Shown piece after piece: positions 18,572 through 27,082 of a stretch of 64,000 bases of DNA. The stretch covers positions 1 through 64,000 of the forward strand of contig NZ_PVNE01000009.1 of the NCBI RefSeq assembly GCF_003001905.1, read 5' to 3'. A program made the translations under genes and the position numbers. Every line of letters starts with the position of its first letter. The stretch's first letter is position 1. The DNA comes from Planifilum fimeticola. GTDB lineage: Bacteria > Bacillota > Bacilli > Thermoactinomycetales > DSM-44946. The notes below the pieces were generated by a model. It saw nothing but the letters and a program-made list of their open reading frames with translations, ran no database searches and was not told where the DNA came from.

Positions 18572-19169
18572 ATGGATCATGCGCTTGGCCTATGTCAATT
18601 TGCTGTGGCTGTTATTTACCTTCCTCGGCTTGGGGGTTCTGGGATTTTTTCCGGCCACTTCAGCCATGTTTACTCTGGTTCGGGGGTGGTTGAACGGGCA
18701 AGAATTCAAGGTTTTTCACGCGTTTTGGAGAAGCTGCCGAAAGAATTGGATCGATGCCAACCTGCTGGGGTATTTCCTCTTGGCTGTCGGCATTCTCCTT
18801 TATGTCGACATCCGTTTGATGCGGAGTTTCAACCATCCGTTCTTTGATCTCCTTTCTTTCGCCGCACTGGGTTTTGGGTTCTTGTATCTCGTGGTGCTTT
18901 TGTATGCTTTTCCTCTGTCTGTCCATCTCCGACTGAGGAAACGGGAAATTGTCCGTCTGGCCCTGTTTGCGGGGATGAAACAGCCTCTGCTGACTTTGTT
19001 CCTGCTCGCGAGCATCGCGATGATCGCCCTGGTCAACGCGGTGTTCCCCGGATTGATCCCGTTTTTGAGCGGAAGCGTCGTTTGCCTGGTGTCGATGTGG
19101 GCGGTTCTCCGATTATTTCCGATGTCCGCGGAGCATTTTTCCGCAGGGCAATCCCGAAAAGCGCATTAA
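18528..19169 (+). CDS. YesL-like (DUF624) membrane protein
   Basis: A 213-residue protein with four or five hydrophobic segments, starting with LRLAYVNLLWLLFTFLGLG. The layout and the phrase FPATSAMFTLVRGW match the DUF624/YesL family, which often accompanies carbohydrate ABC importers in Firmicutes; its function is not established. The ATG lies inside the end of the LacI gene behind GGGGGGATGGGAA, a 44-base overlap that suggests coupling. The binding-protein gene follows after 10 bases. Confidence 0.8.
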   Translation: MEWRGVIGGAYEMCEWIMRLAYVNLLWLLFTFLGLGVLGFFPATSAMFTLVRGWLNGQEFKVFHAFWRSCRKNWIDANLLGYFLLAVGILLYVDIRLMRSFNHPFFDLLSFAALGFGFLYLVVLLYAFPLSVHLRLRKREIVRLALFAGMKQPLLTLFLLASIAMIALVNAVFPGLIPFLSGSVVCLVSMWAVLRLFPMSAEHFSAGQSRKAH

Positions 19170-19179
19170 AGGAGGCGGG

Positions 19180-20472
19180 ATGATGAAGAGGATCAAACCC
19201 TTTGCGCCGGTTCTGGCGGTGTGTCTGATCGCGGCCACGATCCTGGCCGGTTGCGCGGAACCCAATCAAGCGCAAGGGAAAACGGTGGTGAAGTTTTGGT
19301 ACACATGGCAGGGTGCCGAGGCGGAGCAGATGGAGAAGCTGATCGACGAGTTCAACTCCAGCCAGGACAAGATCCAGGTGGAGGGTTTGAGTCAGGGCGA
19401 TCTGCAAAAGCAGTTGACGGCGATTGTGGGCGGCAACCCGCCGGATCTGGCGGTCCATTACGATGAGAACCGGCTCGCCTCGTGGGCGAACAAGGGCGCG
19501 ATGCAGCCGTTGGATCCCTACATTGAAAAGGATAACTATGATCTGAGCGATTTTTTGCCGGGCGCGCTGGAAGCGGTGCAGTACGAGGGGAAGACGTACG
19601 GCCTGCCCCTCGGGATGAACACCTGGATGCTGTATTACAACGAAGACCTTCTGAAGGAAGCGGGATTGGACGGGCCTCCCGAAACCATTCAGGAACTTAA
19701 GGAATACAGCGAAAAACTGGACAAGACGGATGCGAAGGGGCGCCTGGAACGGTTGGGACTCTGTACCGGAGCCCACCAGCAGTACATCTGGATGTATTCC
19801 TTCGAAGGAAAGATGTGGGATCCGAAGGACAAAAAGGTGACCCCGACCGATCCGGGATTCCGGTCCTCGGTTGAGCTGGTCGCGGACAACTGGAAGCGCC
19901 ACGGTGCCCAAAACATGGATCGCTTCCAATCCGGTTTCGGCAAGTACGATTCGCCTCAAAACCCCTTTTTCATCGGGAAGTGCGCGATGACGATCGACGG
20001 AGAGTGGCTGGCCACGCACATCGATCGGTTTGCGCCGAATCTGAATTACGGAATCGCTCCCATTCCCCATGACGAAAAGCATCCGGAAGCGAAAAAGGTC
20101 GGATATATGAACGTCAACCTGCTCTATATTCCGAAGGGGGCCAAAAACCCCGACGCCGCCTGGGAATTCCTCAAATGGCTGACCGCCAAGGAACAGATGC
20201 TCAAATTCGACGTGGCTCTCGGCAATCTGGCACCCCGCAAAAGTGCGGTGGACGACCCCGCCTTTGACAAGGTGCCCGGATTTGATCGGTTTGCAAAATA
20301 CGCGAAAGAGCACGAATTGAAGCCGCTTCCGTCTCTTCCGTTCAAGGAAGAATATCTGAATGAGATCCAAAAGCAGATGGATCAAATCCTGCGGGGAAAA
20401 ATTTCCCTTGATGAAGGGATGAGAAAAATCGCGGAGAAAATCCAGCCCATCGCGGATAAAACGATGAAGTAG
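19180..20472 (+). CDS. Sugar ABC transporter substrate-binding lipoprotein
   Basis: A 430-residue extracellular solute-binding protein of family 1. The N-terminal signal ends in ILAGC, a lipobox, so the mature protein is anchored by the cysteine at about residue 25. Typical features are VVKFWYTWQGAEAEQMEKLIDEFN near the N terminus and the aromatic QYIWMYSFEGKMWDP region. The start is the first of two ATGs, after AAAGGAGGCGGG. It belongs with the two MalFG-type permeases downstream. No ATPase (MsmX-like) is encoded nearby, so a shared ATPase elsewhere must power the system. A large stem-loop lies between this gene and the first permease. Confidence 0.92.
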   Translation: MMKRIKPFAPVLAVCLIAATILAGCAEPNQAQGKTVVKFWYTWQGAEAEQMEKLIDEFNSSQDKIQVEGLSQGDLQKQLTAIVGGNPPDLAVHYDENRLASWANKGAMQPLDPYIEKDNYDLSDFLPGALEAVQYEGKTYGLPLGMNTWMLYYNEDLLKEAGLDGPPETIQELKEYSEKLDKTDAKGRLERLGLCTGAHQQYIWMYSFEGKMWDPKDKKVTPTDPGFRSSVELVADNWKRHGAQNMDRFQSGFGKYDSPQNPFFIGKCAMTIDGEWLATHIDRFAPNLNYGIAPIPHDEKHPEAKKVGYMNVNLLYIPKGAKNPDAAWEFLKWLTAKEQMLKFDVALGNLAPRKSAVDDPAFDKVPGFDRFAKYAKEHELKPLPSLPFKEEYLNEIQKQMDQILRGKISLDEGMRKIAEKIQPIADKTMK

Positions 20473-20550
20473 AGCAGCCGGTCGTTTGGGACGGCATCAC
20501 GGTATCGTCGCTTACGGGGAAGGGCGGAAGACCCGGCGTGCAAGGAACTG

Positions 20551-20630
20551 AATGCGGATTCCGGATCCCCTTTGCGCAGGACAGCCCGATCTGTCCTGCG
20601 CAGGGCCGGAGTTTGATCAGGAGCCGCATT
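20551..20630 (+). other. Large intercistronic stem-loop after the binding-protein gene
   Basis: TGCGCAGGACAG at 20573-20584 pairs perfectly with CTGTCCTGCGCA at 20591-20602, around a CCCGAT loop. The structure is extended by outer complementarity, AATGCGG at 20551-20557 with CCGCATT at 20624-20630. No T-tract follows, so it is more likely an RNA stabiliser or attenuator that raises binding-protein output over permease output than a full terminator. Confidence 0.75.
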
Positions 20631-20712
20631 CACCTTTGCCGGTCTCCGCAGCGCAAAAATGAACATCGATTGCACGATTTTCGTCGTCGTCATCTCAGGG
20701 GGATGAGGAGAC

Positions 20713-21603
20713 ATGGCAAAAAGAGAATGGCGGAGTCTGTGGCTGGGGTTGGCATTCGCTTCCCCCTTCATCATTGGATTTCTGTTTCTGACGTTGATTC
20801 CCTTTGCCCAGTCTTTCTACTACAGCCTGACGGAATACGATTTGTTCAATGAACCCCGGTGGGTCGGGCTGGAAAACTATCGGAGAATCCTGGAGGATCC
20901 ATCCTTTTACAAATCCCTTTCCAACACGTTTTTCATGGCGTTTATCGCGGTCCCCTTCCATTTGACGGTCAGCTTGCTGATCGCTTTGCTCCTCAATATG
21001 AAAGTGAAGGGAATTGCCCTGTACCGGACGCTTTATTACCTGCCGGTGGCGATCCCGGTGGTCGCCAACTCCATCCTGTGGCTGTGGATTTTCAATCCCC
21101 AATACGGCATTCTGAACGAGATGTTGAGGGGACTCAACTTGCCGGATCAGGCTTGGCTGATGGATCCGGCGCTCACCAAACCCTCGCTGATCATCATGGG
21201 CCTGTGGGCAACCGGAGGAGGGGCGCTCATTTATTTGGCGGCACTGCAGGGAATCCCGAAGGAATTGTATGAAGCGGCGGCGATCGACGGCGCCACCGCC
21301 TGGGATCGGTTTCGTCACATCACTTTTCCGGCGCTGTCGCCGGTCACCCTGTTTCAGCTGATCATGGGCTTGATCGGGGCTTTTCAAATCTTTACCGAAT
21401 CCTTTATTTTCGCCGACGGAGCGACCGGGGGACCGGATCAGTCCTTGTTGTTCTACGCCGTCAATCTCTACCGCGAAGCCTTTGTCAACCTGAACATGGG
21501 GTATGCATCCGCATTGGCGTGGATCTTGTTCGTGATTGTCATGCTGATCACCCTCATCATTTTCAAAACATCACTCCGTTGGGTGTATTACGGGGGTGAA
21601 TAG
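20713..21603 (+). CDS. Sugar ABC transporter permease (MalF type)
   Basis: A 296-residue inner-membrane permease with six predicted helices, beginning with a helix around FIIGFLFLTLIPFAQ. The EAA loop that docks the ATPase is seen as YEAAAIDGATAWDRFRHITFP. Start ATG behind GATGAGGAGAC. It overlaps the second permease gene by eight bases. It forms the translocation pore with that partner and takes substrate from the lipoprotein encoded upstream. The sugar is not identified; the surrounding glycosidases suggest short galacto-, manno- or gluco-oligosaccharides. Confidence 0.92.
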   Translation: MAKREWRSLWLGLAFASPFIIGFLFLTLIPFAQSFYYSLTEYDLFNEPRWVGLENYRRILEDPSFYKSLSNTFFMAFIAVPFHLTVSLLIALLLNMKVKGIALYRTLYYLPVAIPVVANSILWLWIFNPQYGILNEMLRGLNLPDQAWLMDPALTKPSLIIMGLWATGGGALIYLAALQGIPKELYEAAAIDGATAWDRFRHITFPALSPVTLFQLIMGLIGAFQIFTESFIFADGATGGPDQSLLFYAVNLYREAFVNLNMGYASALAWILFVIVMLITLIIFKTSLRWVYYGGE

Positions 21604-22477
21604 GAAGATGACGAGGGATCAATCGAAGGCCGCAGGAAAACGTCGAAGTCTTGCGTATCATCTGAAGCGCACCGTTTTGCCCCATGTCTTCTTATCCCTG
21701 GTGGGGTTGATCTTTCTGTTTCCCTTTGTCTGGTTGTTTTTGAACTCGCTGAAGACGCCCCAGGAGATCTTTTCCCTGCCGCCCAAGCTGTGGCCGGAAG
21801 AGCTCCAATGGAGCAATTATGCGCGCGCGTTTCAGTCGATGCCCTTTTTCGGTTATGTGCTTAACACGCTGTTTCTCGTCATTGCCAATATCGTCGGCCA
21901 TCTGTTTTCGGCGCCGCTGGTCGCCTATTCGCTGGCCAAGATTCGCTGGAGGGGGAGAGGAGCCGTCTTTGCGCTGGTTTTGGCCACCGTGATCCTGCCT
22001 CCCCAGGTGACGATGATTCCCATGTACATCATCTTTGCGAAGTTGGGTTGGGTGAATACCTACCTTCCGCTGATCATTCCCAGTTTTCTCGGATCGTCCT
22101 TCAACATTTTCCTGTTGCGCCAGTTCCTTCTGGGGATTCCGAACGAGTTGTCGGATGCGGCCCGGATCGACGGCGCCTCGGAGTTCCGAATCTACTGGCA
22201 GATCATGCTTCCGCTTCTCATGCCTCCCCTGGCGGCGATCGCCATTTTTACCTTCCAGGGGGTCTGGCACGACTTTTTCGGTCCGCTGATCTATCTGAAC
22301 GATGAACGGCTGTGGACCATATCGGTGGGACTGCAAGGGTTTCTTCAGCAACATGGCGCTCAATGGGAACTGTTGATGGCGGCGGCAACCCTGTTTACCC
22401 TCCCTTCCGTCATCGCCTACTTCATCGGGCAAAAGTATTTTATCCAGGCAGGAACACAGCTTGTGCAATATAAATGA
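21596..22477 (+). CDS. Sugar ABC transporter permease (MalG type)
   Basis: A 293-residue second permease. The first helix is around LSLVGLIFLFPFVWLFLNSL, and the EAA loop is SDAARIDGASEFRIYWQIMLP. The GTG at 21596 overlaps the preceding gene; an in-frame ATG at 21608, about 10 bases after GGGGGTG, may be the real start. It completes the importer with the MalF-type partner. The glycosidase gene begins 18 bases later, so import and intracellular hydrolysis are probably in one transcript. Confidence 0.91.
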   Translation: MNRKMTRDQSKAAGKRRSLAYHLKRTVLPHVFLSLVGLIFLFPFVWLFLNSLKTPQEIFSLPPKLWPEELQWSNYARAFQSMPFFGYVLNTLFLVIANIVGHLFSAPLVAYSLAKIRWRGRGAVFALVLATVILPPQVTMIPMYIIFAKLGWVNTYLPLIIPSFLGSSFNIFLLRQFLLGIPNELSDAARIDGASEFRIYWQIMLPLLMPPLAAIAIFTFQGVWHDFFGPLIYLNDERLWTISVGLQGFLQQHGAQWELLMAAATLFTLPSVIAYFIGQKYFIQAGTQLVQYK

Positions 22478-22495
22478 TTCGGATCATAGGAGTGG

Positions 22496-24859
22496 ATGGT
22501 ATTGAATTCAGTCCGTGTGGAAAAGGGAAGGTTTGTGATCGATGGTAAGGAGACTTTCCTCTTCGGCGGAGAACTGCATTATTTCCGGGTGAGGCGCGAA
22601 GAGTGGGAGCAGCGGCTGGAGATGATCGCCCAAGCGGGATGCAATCTGGTCAGCACTTACGTTCCGTGGGTGTGGCATGAAAGGGAAGAGGGCGATATCG
22701 ACCTGGCCGGACGGACGAGAAGGGAAAAGGATTTGAAAGCATTCCTCGAGCTGGTGAGAGAAAAGGGGCTATATTGCTTCGTTCGTCCCGGTCCCTATGT
22801 CATGGCGGAAATCCGCTTCGAGGGGATTCCTTCGTGGCTGGTTGAACGGTATCCGGAGGTCGTCGCCAAGAGGGCCGATGGAACGGATCACCCCACGCGC
22901 GTCGTCTCTTACCGACACCCCCTCTTTCTCGAGAAGGTCCGGCGGTGGTACCGCGAAGTGAACCGGGTAATCGCTCCGATGCAGCACACCCGAGGGGGGC
23001 CCGTCATCCTGTATCAACTGTGCAACGAAGTGGGGATGCTTCACTGGGTTTCCAACACGTCTGATTTCAACGAAGTAACCCTCGCCGCATTTGAGCGATA
23101 CCTGAAGGAAAAATACGGAACCGTCCATGCGTTGAACAAAAAACACGGCACGGATGCCGATTCTTTTTCGCATTGGATCGAATCGTTTCGAAAGGGAGCG
23201 GGTGACGATTCCCTTTCCCTTCATTACGAATGGCGGCGATTTTGGCGGAGGTACTTCCGGGAGTACATCGATCAGTTGAAATGCTTCGCGGAAGAGGACG
23301 GCATCGAAGTTCCTTTCGTCGTCAATGTTCACGGATTCAAGGATTATTCCATCTACAGCCGGGGGGTGGACTACCCGATCGGCCTGTCCCAACTCTGCGA
23401 AGCTGCATCCATCGAAAAAGCGGTGTTGGCCGGCGACTTTTATCCCGGCCACGTGGGTTACGACAATTTTCACGATCTCGTCCTGGCTTCCGTGTACACG
23501 CAAGCGGTTTCCCGAAAGGAGCAGCCCCTGTTCTCCGCGGAATTCCAGTCGGGCCGCCTGGCGGACAGGCCGCGGCTTTATCCGCAGGACCTCGACTTGA
23601 TTACCCGGACGTGCATCGCTCACGGGATGAAGGCGTTGAACTACTATATGTTTACCGCCGGCGAGAACTACGAGGACATCGGGATTTTCGGCCGCCGCCA
23701 CGAGTGGCAGGCGCCGGTCGATTCGAAGGGACGGCCGCGCCCTCAATATGAAACCGCCCGGCATCTCGGCCGAATGCTCAAGACCGTCGGAAACAGGCTG
23801 GTCAGGGCGCAGAAGGTGGTTCACACCCACGTCGGTTTCAACCCGGACGATTACTTGACGGATGTGGTGGAACCCCGTTTCCGTCCCCGGATGGACGAAC
23901 TTTCCTTTAAACGGGAGCACTTCGCCTTTGACGGGATCCTGCGGTTGCTGTCGGCCGCCAACATCTCCTTTGACGCCGTCGATTTGCTGAAGCCTTTTTC
24001 CGCTGAAGAGATCCCCACCCTGTGGGTCTTTTCCACCTCCTATATGGATCCCGATCTGCAGGAGCGTTTGGCTCGCTATGTGCAGGAAGGGGGGAAGTTG
24101 GTCCTTTACCCCGAAATTCCGACGCACGATTTGGAGGGAAACCCCTGCCGCATTCTGGCCGATCGCCTGGAACTCGGGAAGTGGGAAGTGATCCCCGGAA
24201 ATGACGTGGTCGACGTATTGGGGATGGAATCGATTGCGGTCAAGCAGCGGCTGCGATTTGAGAGGTACGAAGGGGAGCCGATCGCTCTCTGTACGCGCCA
24301 AAACCGTCGGGAGACGGCGGCGTACCACAAGAAGGCGGGAAGCGGAGAGGTTTTGGTATTGGGAATTGCGATCGGACAGGATTTCGACTACCAACTGGAC
24401 GTCATCCGGGCCGTCGCGGAACGGGTCGGAATCCGGCCTCATCTTTCGGCGGATACTCCCCATCTGTCGGCGATTGAGAGGAGAAACGGCAGTGAGTCTT
24501 TCCTTTTCGTGCACAACTACACGGAATGGGAGCAGGAAACCAACCTGTATGAAGGGGGACGGCCCCTCTTCGATGGGGAAAAAATTGTTCTTCCCCCGCG
24601 TTCGGGGGCGATGTATCTTCGAAATTTCCCGATCGCCGAAGATTTGGTCATCGAGTACGCCACCGTGGAGATGACGCATTGGGAATCGGCGGAGGGTCGT
24701 GCATCTCTGACCGTCAAGCCCGTGGGACGAAGCGGGGTGCTGAAGGTTCGGATGGGAGACGGGTGGCGCGCGAACATCGGCGGTTCGCCGGAAAAGGGCT
24801 TACTTCGCATCGGACCGATCGATGCGCCCGTGACGCTGACGTTTTGGCGGGAAACTTGA
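22496..24859 (+). CDS. GH35-like beta-galactosidase, cytoplasmic
   Basis: A 787-residue glycosidase with the GH35-type start GGELHYFRVRREEWEQRL and AGCNLVSTYVPWVWHE. The catalytic acid/base is probably E178 in QLCNEVG, and the nucleophile E349 in FSAEFQSG. The central part resembles the GH42-type trimerisation fold, and the C-terminal part is beta-rich. No signal peptide is present, so it would act on imported oligosaccharides. The ATG at 22496 is only about three bases from GGAGTGG; a TTG at 22502 has better spacing. It follows the permeases by 18 bases. Specificity for beta-galactosides is the family expectation, not proven. Confidence 0.85.
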   Translation: MVLNSVRVEKGRFVIDGKETFLFGGELHYFRVRREEWEQRLEMIAQAGCNLVSTYVPWVWHEREEGDIDLAGRTRREKDLKAFLELVREKGLYCFVRPGPYVMAEIRFEGIPSWLVERYPEVVAKRADGTDHPTRVVSYRHPLFLEKVRRWYREVNRVIAPMQHTRGGPVILYQLCNEVGMLHWVSNTSDFNEVTLAAFERYLKEKYGTVHALNKKHGTDADSFSHWIESFRKGAGDDSLSLHYEWRRFWRRYFREYIDQLKCFAEEDGIEVPFVVNVHGFKDYSIYSRGVDYPIGLSQLCEAASIEKAVLAGDFYPGHVGYDNFHDLVLASVYTQAVSRKEQPLFSAEFQSGRLADRPRLYPQDLDLITRTCIAHGMKALNYYMFTAGENYEDIGIFGRRHEWQAPVDSKGRPRPQYETARHLGRMLKTVGNRLVRAQKVVHTHVGFNPDDYLTDVVEPRFRPRMDELSFKREHFAFDGILRLLSAANISFDAVDLLKPFSAEEIPTLWVFSTSYMDPDLQERLARYVQEGGKLVLYPEIPTHDLEGNPCRILADRLELGKWEVIPGNDVVDVLGMESIAVKQRLRFERYEGEPIALCTRQNRRETAAYHKKAGSGEVLVLGIAIGQDFDYQLDVIRAVAERVGIRPHLSADTPHLSAIERRNGSESFLFVHNYTEWEQETNLYEGGRPLFDGEKIVLPPRSGAMYLRNFPIAEDLVIEYATVEMTHWESAEGRASLTVKPVGRSGVLKVRMGDGWRANIGGSPEKGLLRIGPIDAPVTLTFWRET

Positions 24860-24944
24860 CGTTTGAGCGTTCTAAGGGCGGTTTCACGGGAGAAGAAACC
24901 CGCCTCTTATAAACCCGGGTCGATTGAAAAAGAGGTGAAAAGGG

Positions 24945-26822
24945 ATGCGAAAATGGCTGGTTTTGCTGGTAACCCTCGTCTTGCTTTTCAGTCTCAACGT
25001 GACCTCGGCCGCGCCCGTCATCGATGACGGCGGCGGGCGTTCGGACGCCGTATCGACAGGCCCTGCCGCATCTTCCCGCTATGAGAAGATCCTGCTTCGC
25101 TACGCCGAGGATACCTGGGAATCGTTTGTCGCCATGACCGATGAGAAAAGCGGTTTGCCGGCGGACCGCCTGCATGTCGATGGCACCCGCAGTGTGGAAA
25201 CCTCTACGACGAATATCGGCGCGTATATGTGGAGCGCGCTGGTGGCCGAGAAGCTCGGCTTCATCGATCACGAGGAGCTCGTATCCCGGCTTTCCAAAAC
25301 CCTCGGAACCCTGGAGAAGATGGAGCGCCATAAGGAGAGCGGACAGTACTACAACTGGTACGACCACCGGACGGGTGAGAAATTGACCGAGTGGCCGAGC
25401 ACCGGTGATCCGCTCACGCCGATCCTGTCGTCGGTGGACAATGGATGGCTGGCCACCGGCCTGCACCTTGTGAGACAGTCCGTGCCGGAGTTGTCGCACC
25501 GAGCCGGTGCGCTGTTCGACAGCATGGACTTCAGCATCTTCTACGACCCGGACACCAACCGTCTTCTGTTCAGCTACGTACCGAGCACCGGAGAAAAGCA
25601 TTGCTGCTATGACACGCTCGGCGAGATCCGAATCGCCAGCTACATCGGCATGGCCAAGGGAGAGATGCCGCAGAAGCATTACTTCGGGGCGTGGCGGACG
25701 TTTCCCGACAGCTGCAAGGATTGGGGATGGCAGGAGATGCGGCCGCAGGGCTTCCACCGGCAGTACTTCGGCGTCGATGTGTTTGAGGGCGCATACCGGT
25801 ACAACGGCTCGCGCATCGTGCCCAACTGGGGCGGCAGCATGTTTGAGGCTTTGATGGTTCCGCTGTTCGTGCCCGAGGAGAAATGGGCGCCGGGCAGCTG
25901 GCGGGTGAATCACCCGCTGTACGTCCGGGCACAGATTTATCACGGCATGGTTGAAGCCGGTTACGGATATTGGGGTTTTTCCCCTTCGGATGTTCCGGAA
26001 GGGGGCTACCGCGCTTACGGGGTCGACGCTCTCGGCATGAATCCCGACGGTTATCCGTCGAACAACGACGACACCTTCGCGGATTTCGGCTATGAAGGAT
26101 GCGAGGGACGTGAGCCCAAGCCCCTCCCGAAGCCTGAGGAGTACACCAACGGCGTCGTGACGCCCCATGCGGCGTTCCTGGCACTCCGGTGGGCGCCGGA
26201 GGAGACGGTGAAGAACTTGACCAGACTGGAGCGCGACTTCGACATCTATACCAAGTGGGGGTTCCGTGACTCCGTCAACGTCGAGACCGGTGAGGTGTCC
26301 GATTTCTACCTGGCCCTCGACCAGGGCATGATCATGGCGTCCATCGGCAACTTCCTGGCCGATGACATGCTGCGTCGCTCCTTTGTCACGCCGCAATTCG
26401 AGAAGAGGCTGCGGCCGCCGATGGCGGTGGAAGAGTTCAACGCCCATCCGCGCGCCTGCACCATCGTAGGGACTCCGGGCGATGATGTCATCCACGGCAC
26501 CCCGGGCGACGACGTGATTTGCGGACTGGGCGGCAATGACGTCATTTACGGAGGCGGAGGCGACGATGTCATCTACGGTGATGCGGGCGATGACCGGATC
26601 TATGGGATGAACGGCGACGATGTCCTGTACGGCGGAGAGGGTGAAGATCAGCTCTTCGGAGGACGCGGTGACGATGTCCTGTCGGCGGGACCCGGTCGGG
26701 ATGCGTTGACGGGTGGCGCGGGCGAGGACCACTTCGAGGGCGGAACCGGCTCCAACGAGTGCCGGGACGTTTCTGCCGAGGATAGCGCCAATGCGTGCGG
26801 TCCCGCTGGACAGCCCCGGTGA
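24945..26822 (+). CDS. Secreted glucoamylase-like (DUF3131-type) protein with RTX repeats
   Basis: A 625-residue protein. A signal peptide of about 23 residues is clear (RKWLVLLVTLVLLFSLNVTSAA). Residues 40-505 have the (alpha/alpha)-barrel pattern of DUF3131/COG5368 proteins, seen in STTNIGAYMWSALVAEKLG, YYNWYDHRTG, SSVDNGWLATGLHLVR and LALDQGMIMASIGN. Residues about 510-600 hold nine or ten GGxGxDxxx-type nonapeptides such as GLGGNDVIYGGGGDDVIYG, which bind calcium as a parallel beta-roll. The RTX tail is rare in Firmicutes and common in Actinobacteria and Proteobacteria; this and an acidic, GC-rich repeat region suggest acquisition from outside. The RBS is AAAGAGGTG. It probably releases saccharides outside the cell for the ABC importer. 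Confidence 0.8.
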   Translation: MRKWLVLLVTLVLLFSLNVTSAAPVIDDGGGRSDAVSTGPAASSRYEKILLRYAEDTWESFVAMTDEKSGLPADRLHVDGTRSVETSTTNIGAYMWSALVAEKLGFIDHEELVSRLSKTLGTLEKMERHKESGQYYNWYDHRTGEKLTEWPSTGDPLTPILSSVDNGWLATGLHLVRQSVPELSHRAGALFDSMDFSIFYDPDTNRLLFSYVPSTGEKHCCYDTLGEIRIASYIGMAKGEMPQKHYFGAWRTFPDSCKDWGWQEMRPQGFHRQYFGVDVFEGAYRYNGSRIVPNWGGSMFEALMVPLFVPEEKWAPGSWRVNHPLYVRAQIYHGMVEAGYGYWGFSPSDVPEGGYRAYGVDALGMNPDGYPSNNDDTFADFGYEGCEGREPKPLPKPEEYTNGVVTPHAAFLALRWAPEETVKNLTRLERDFDIYTKWGFRDSVNVETGEVSDFYLALDQGMIMASIGNFLADDMLRRSFVTPQFEKRLRPPMAVEEFNAHPRACTIVGTPGDDVIHGTPGDDVICGLGGNDVIYGGGGDDVIYGDAGDDRIYGMNGDDVLYGGEGEDQLFGGRGDDVLSAGPGRDALTGGAGEDHFEGGTGSNECRDVSAEDSANACGPAGQPR

Positions 26823-27017
26823 TTGAAAGAGTTGCGGTTGCCATGACCCATGCGGGTCATCTTTCCCGGAGCGGCGTTGCCTGAAGGGAAATGGATGGAA
26901 AGGAAAGGCCCAAAAAGCTCCAGGTGTTCAAATAAACACAACGCATGGAGAATCGGTGGCGGATGGTTGCCGATCTTCCCCGGATGCATGTCCGGAGGGG
27001 AGGATCGAACATCGAAG

Positions 27018-27046
27018 CTGCGGGCGGATCATCGATCCGCCCGCAG
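27018..27046 (+). other. 13-bp perfect hairpin in the leader of the GH2 gene
   Basis: CTGCGGGCGGATC at 27018-27030 pairs with GATCCGCCCGCAG at 27034-27046 around an ATC loop. It ends 36 bases before the GH2 start and has no T-tract. A smaller stem, ATGACCC/GGGTCAT at 26843-26860, lies soon after the RTX gene. These may process or protect the intercistronic RNA. Confidence 0.65.
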
Positions 27047-27082
27047 CCGAGTTCAGTCAAATACGCTGGAAAGGGGATTCCC

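Noticed and set aside
22769-24679. Minus-strand frame of 636 codons inside the GH35 gene
   Set aside because: No recognisable domain; the plus-strand gene has catalytic motifs and operon context.
24876-24904. Hairpin GGCGGTTTC/GAAACCCGCC after the GH35 gene considered as a terminator
   Set aside because: The stem has a bulge and only TCTTAT follows; the support is too weak.
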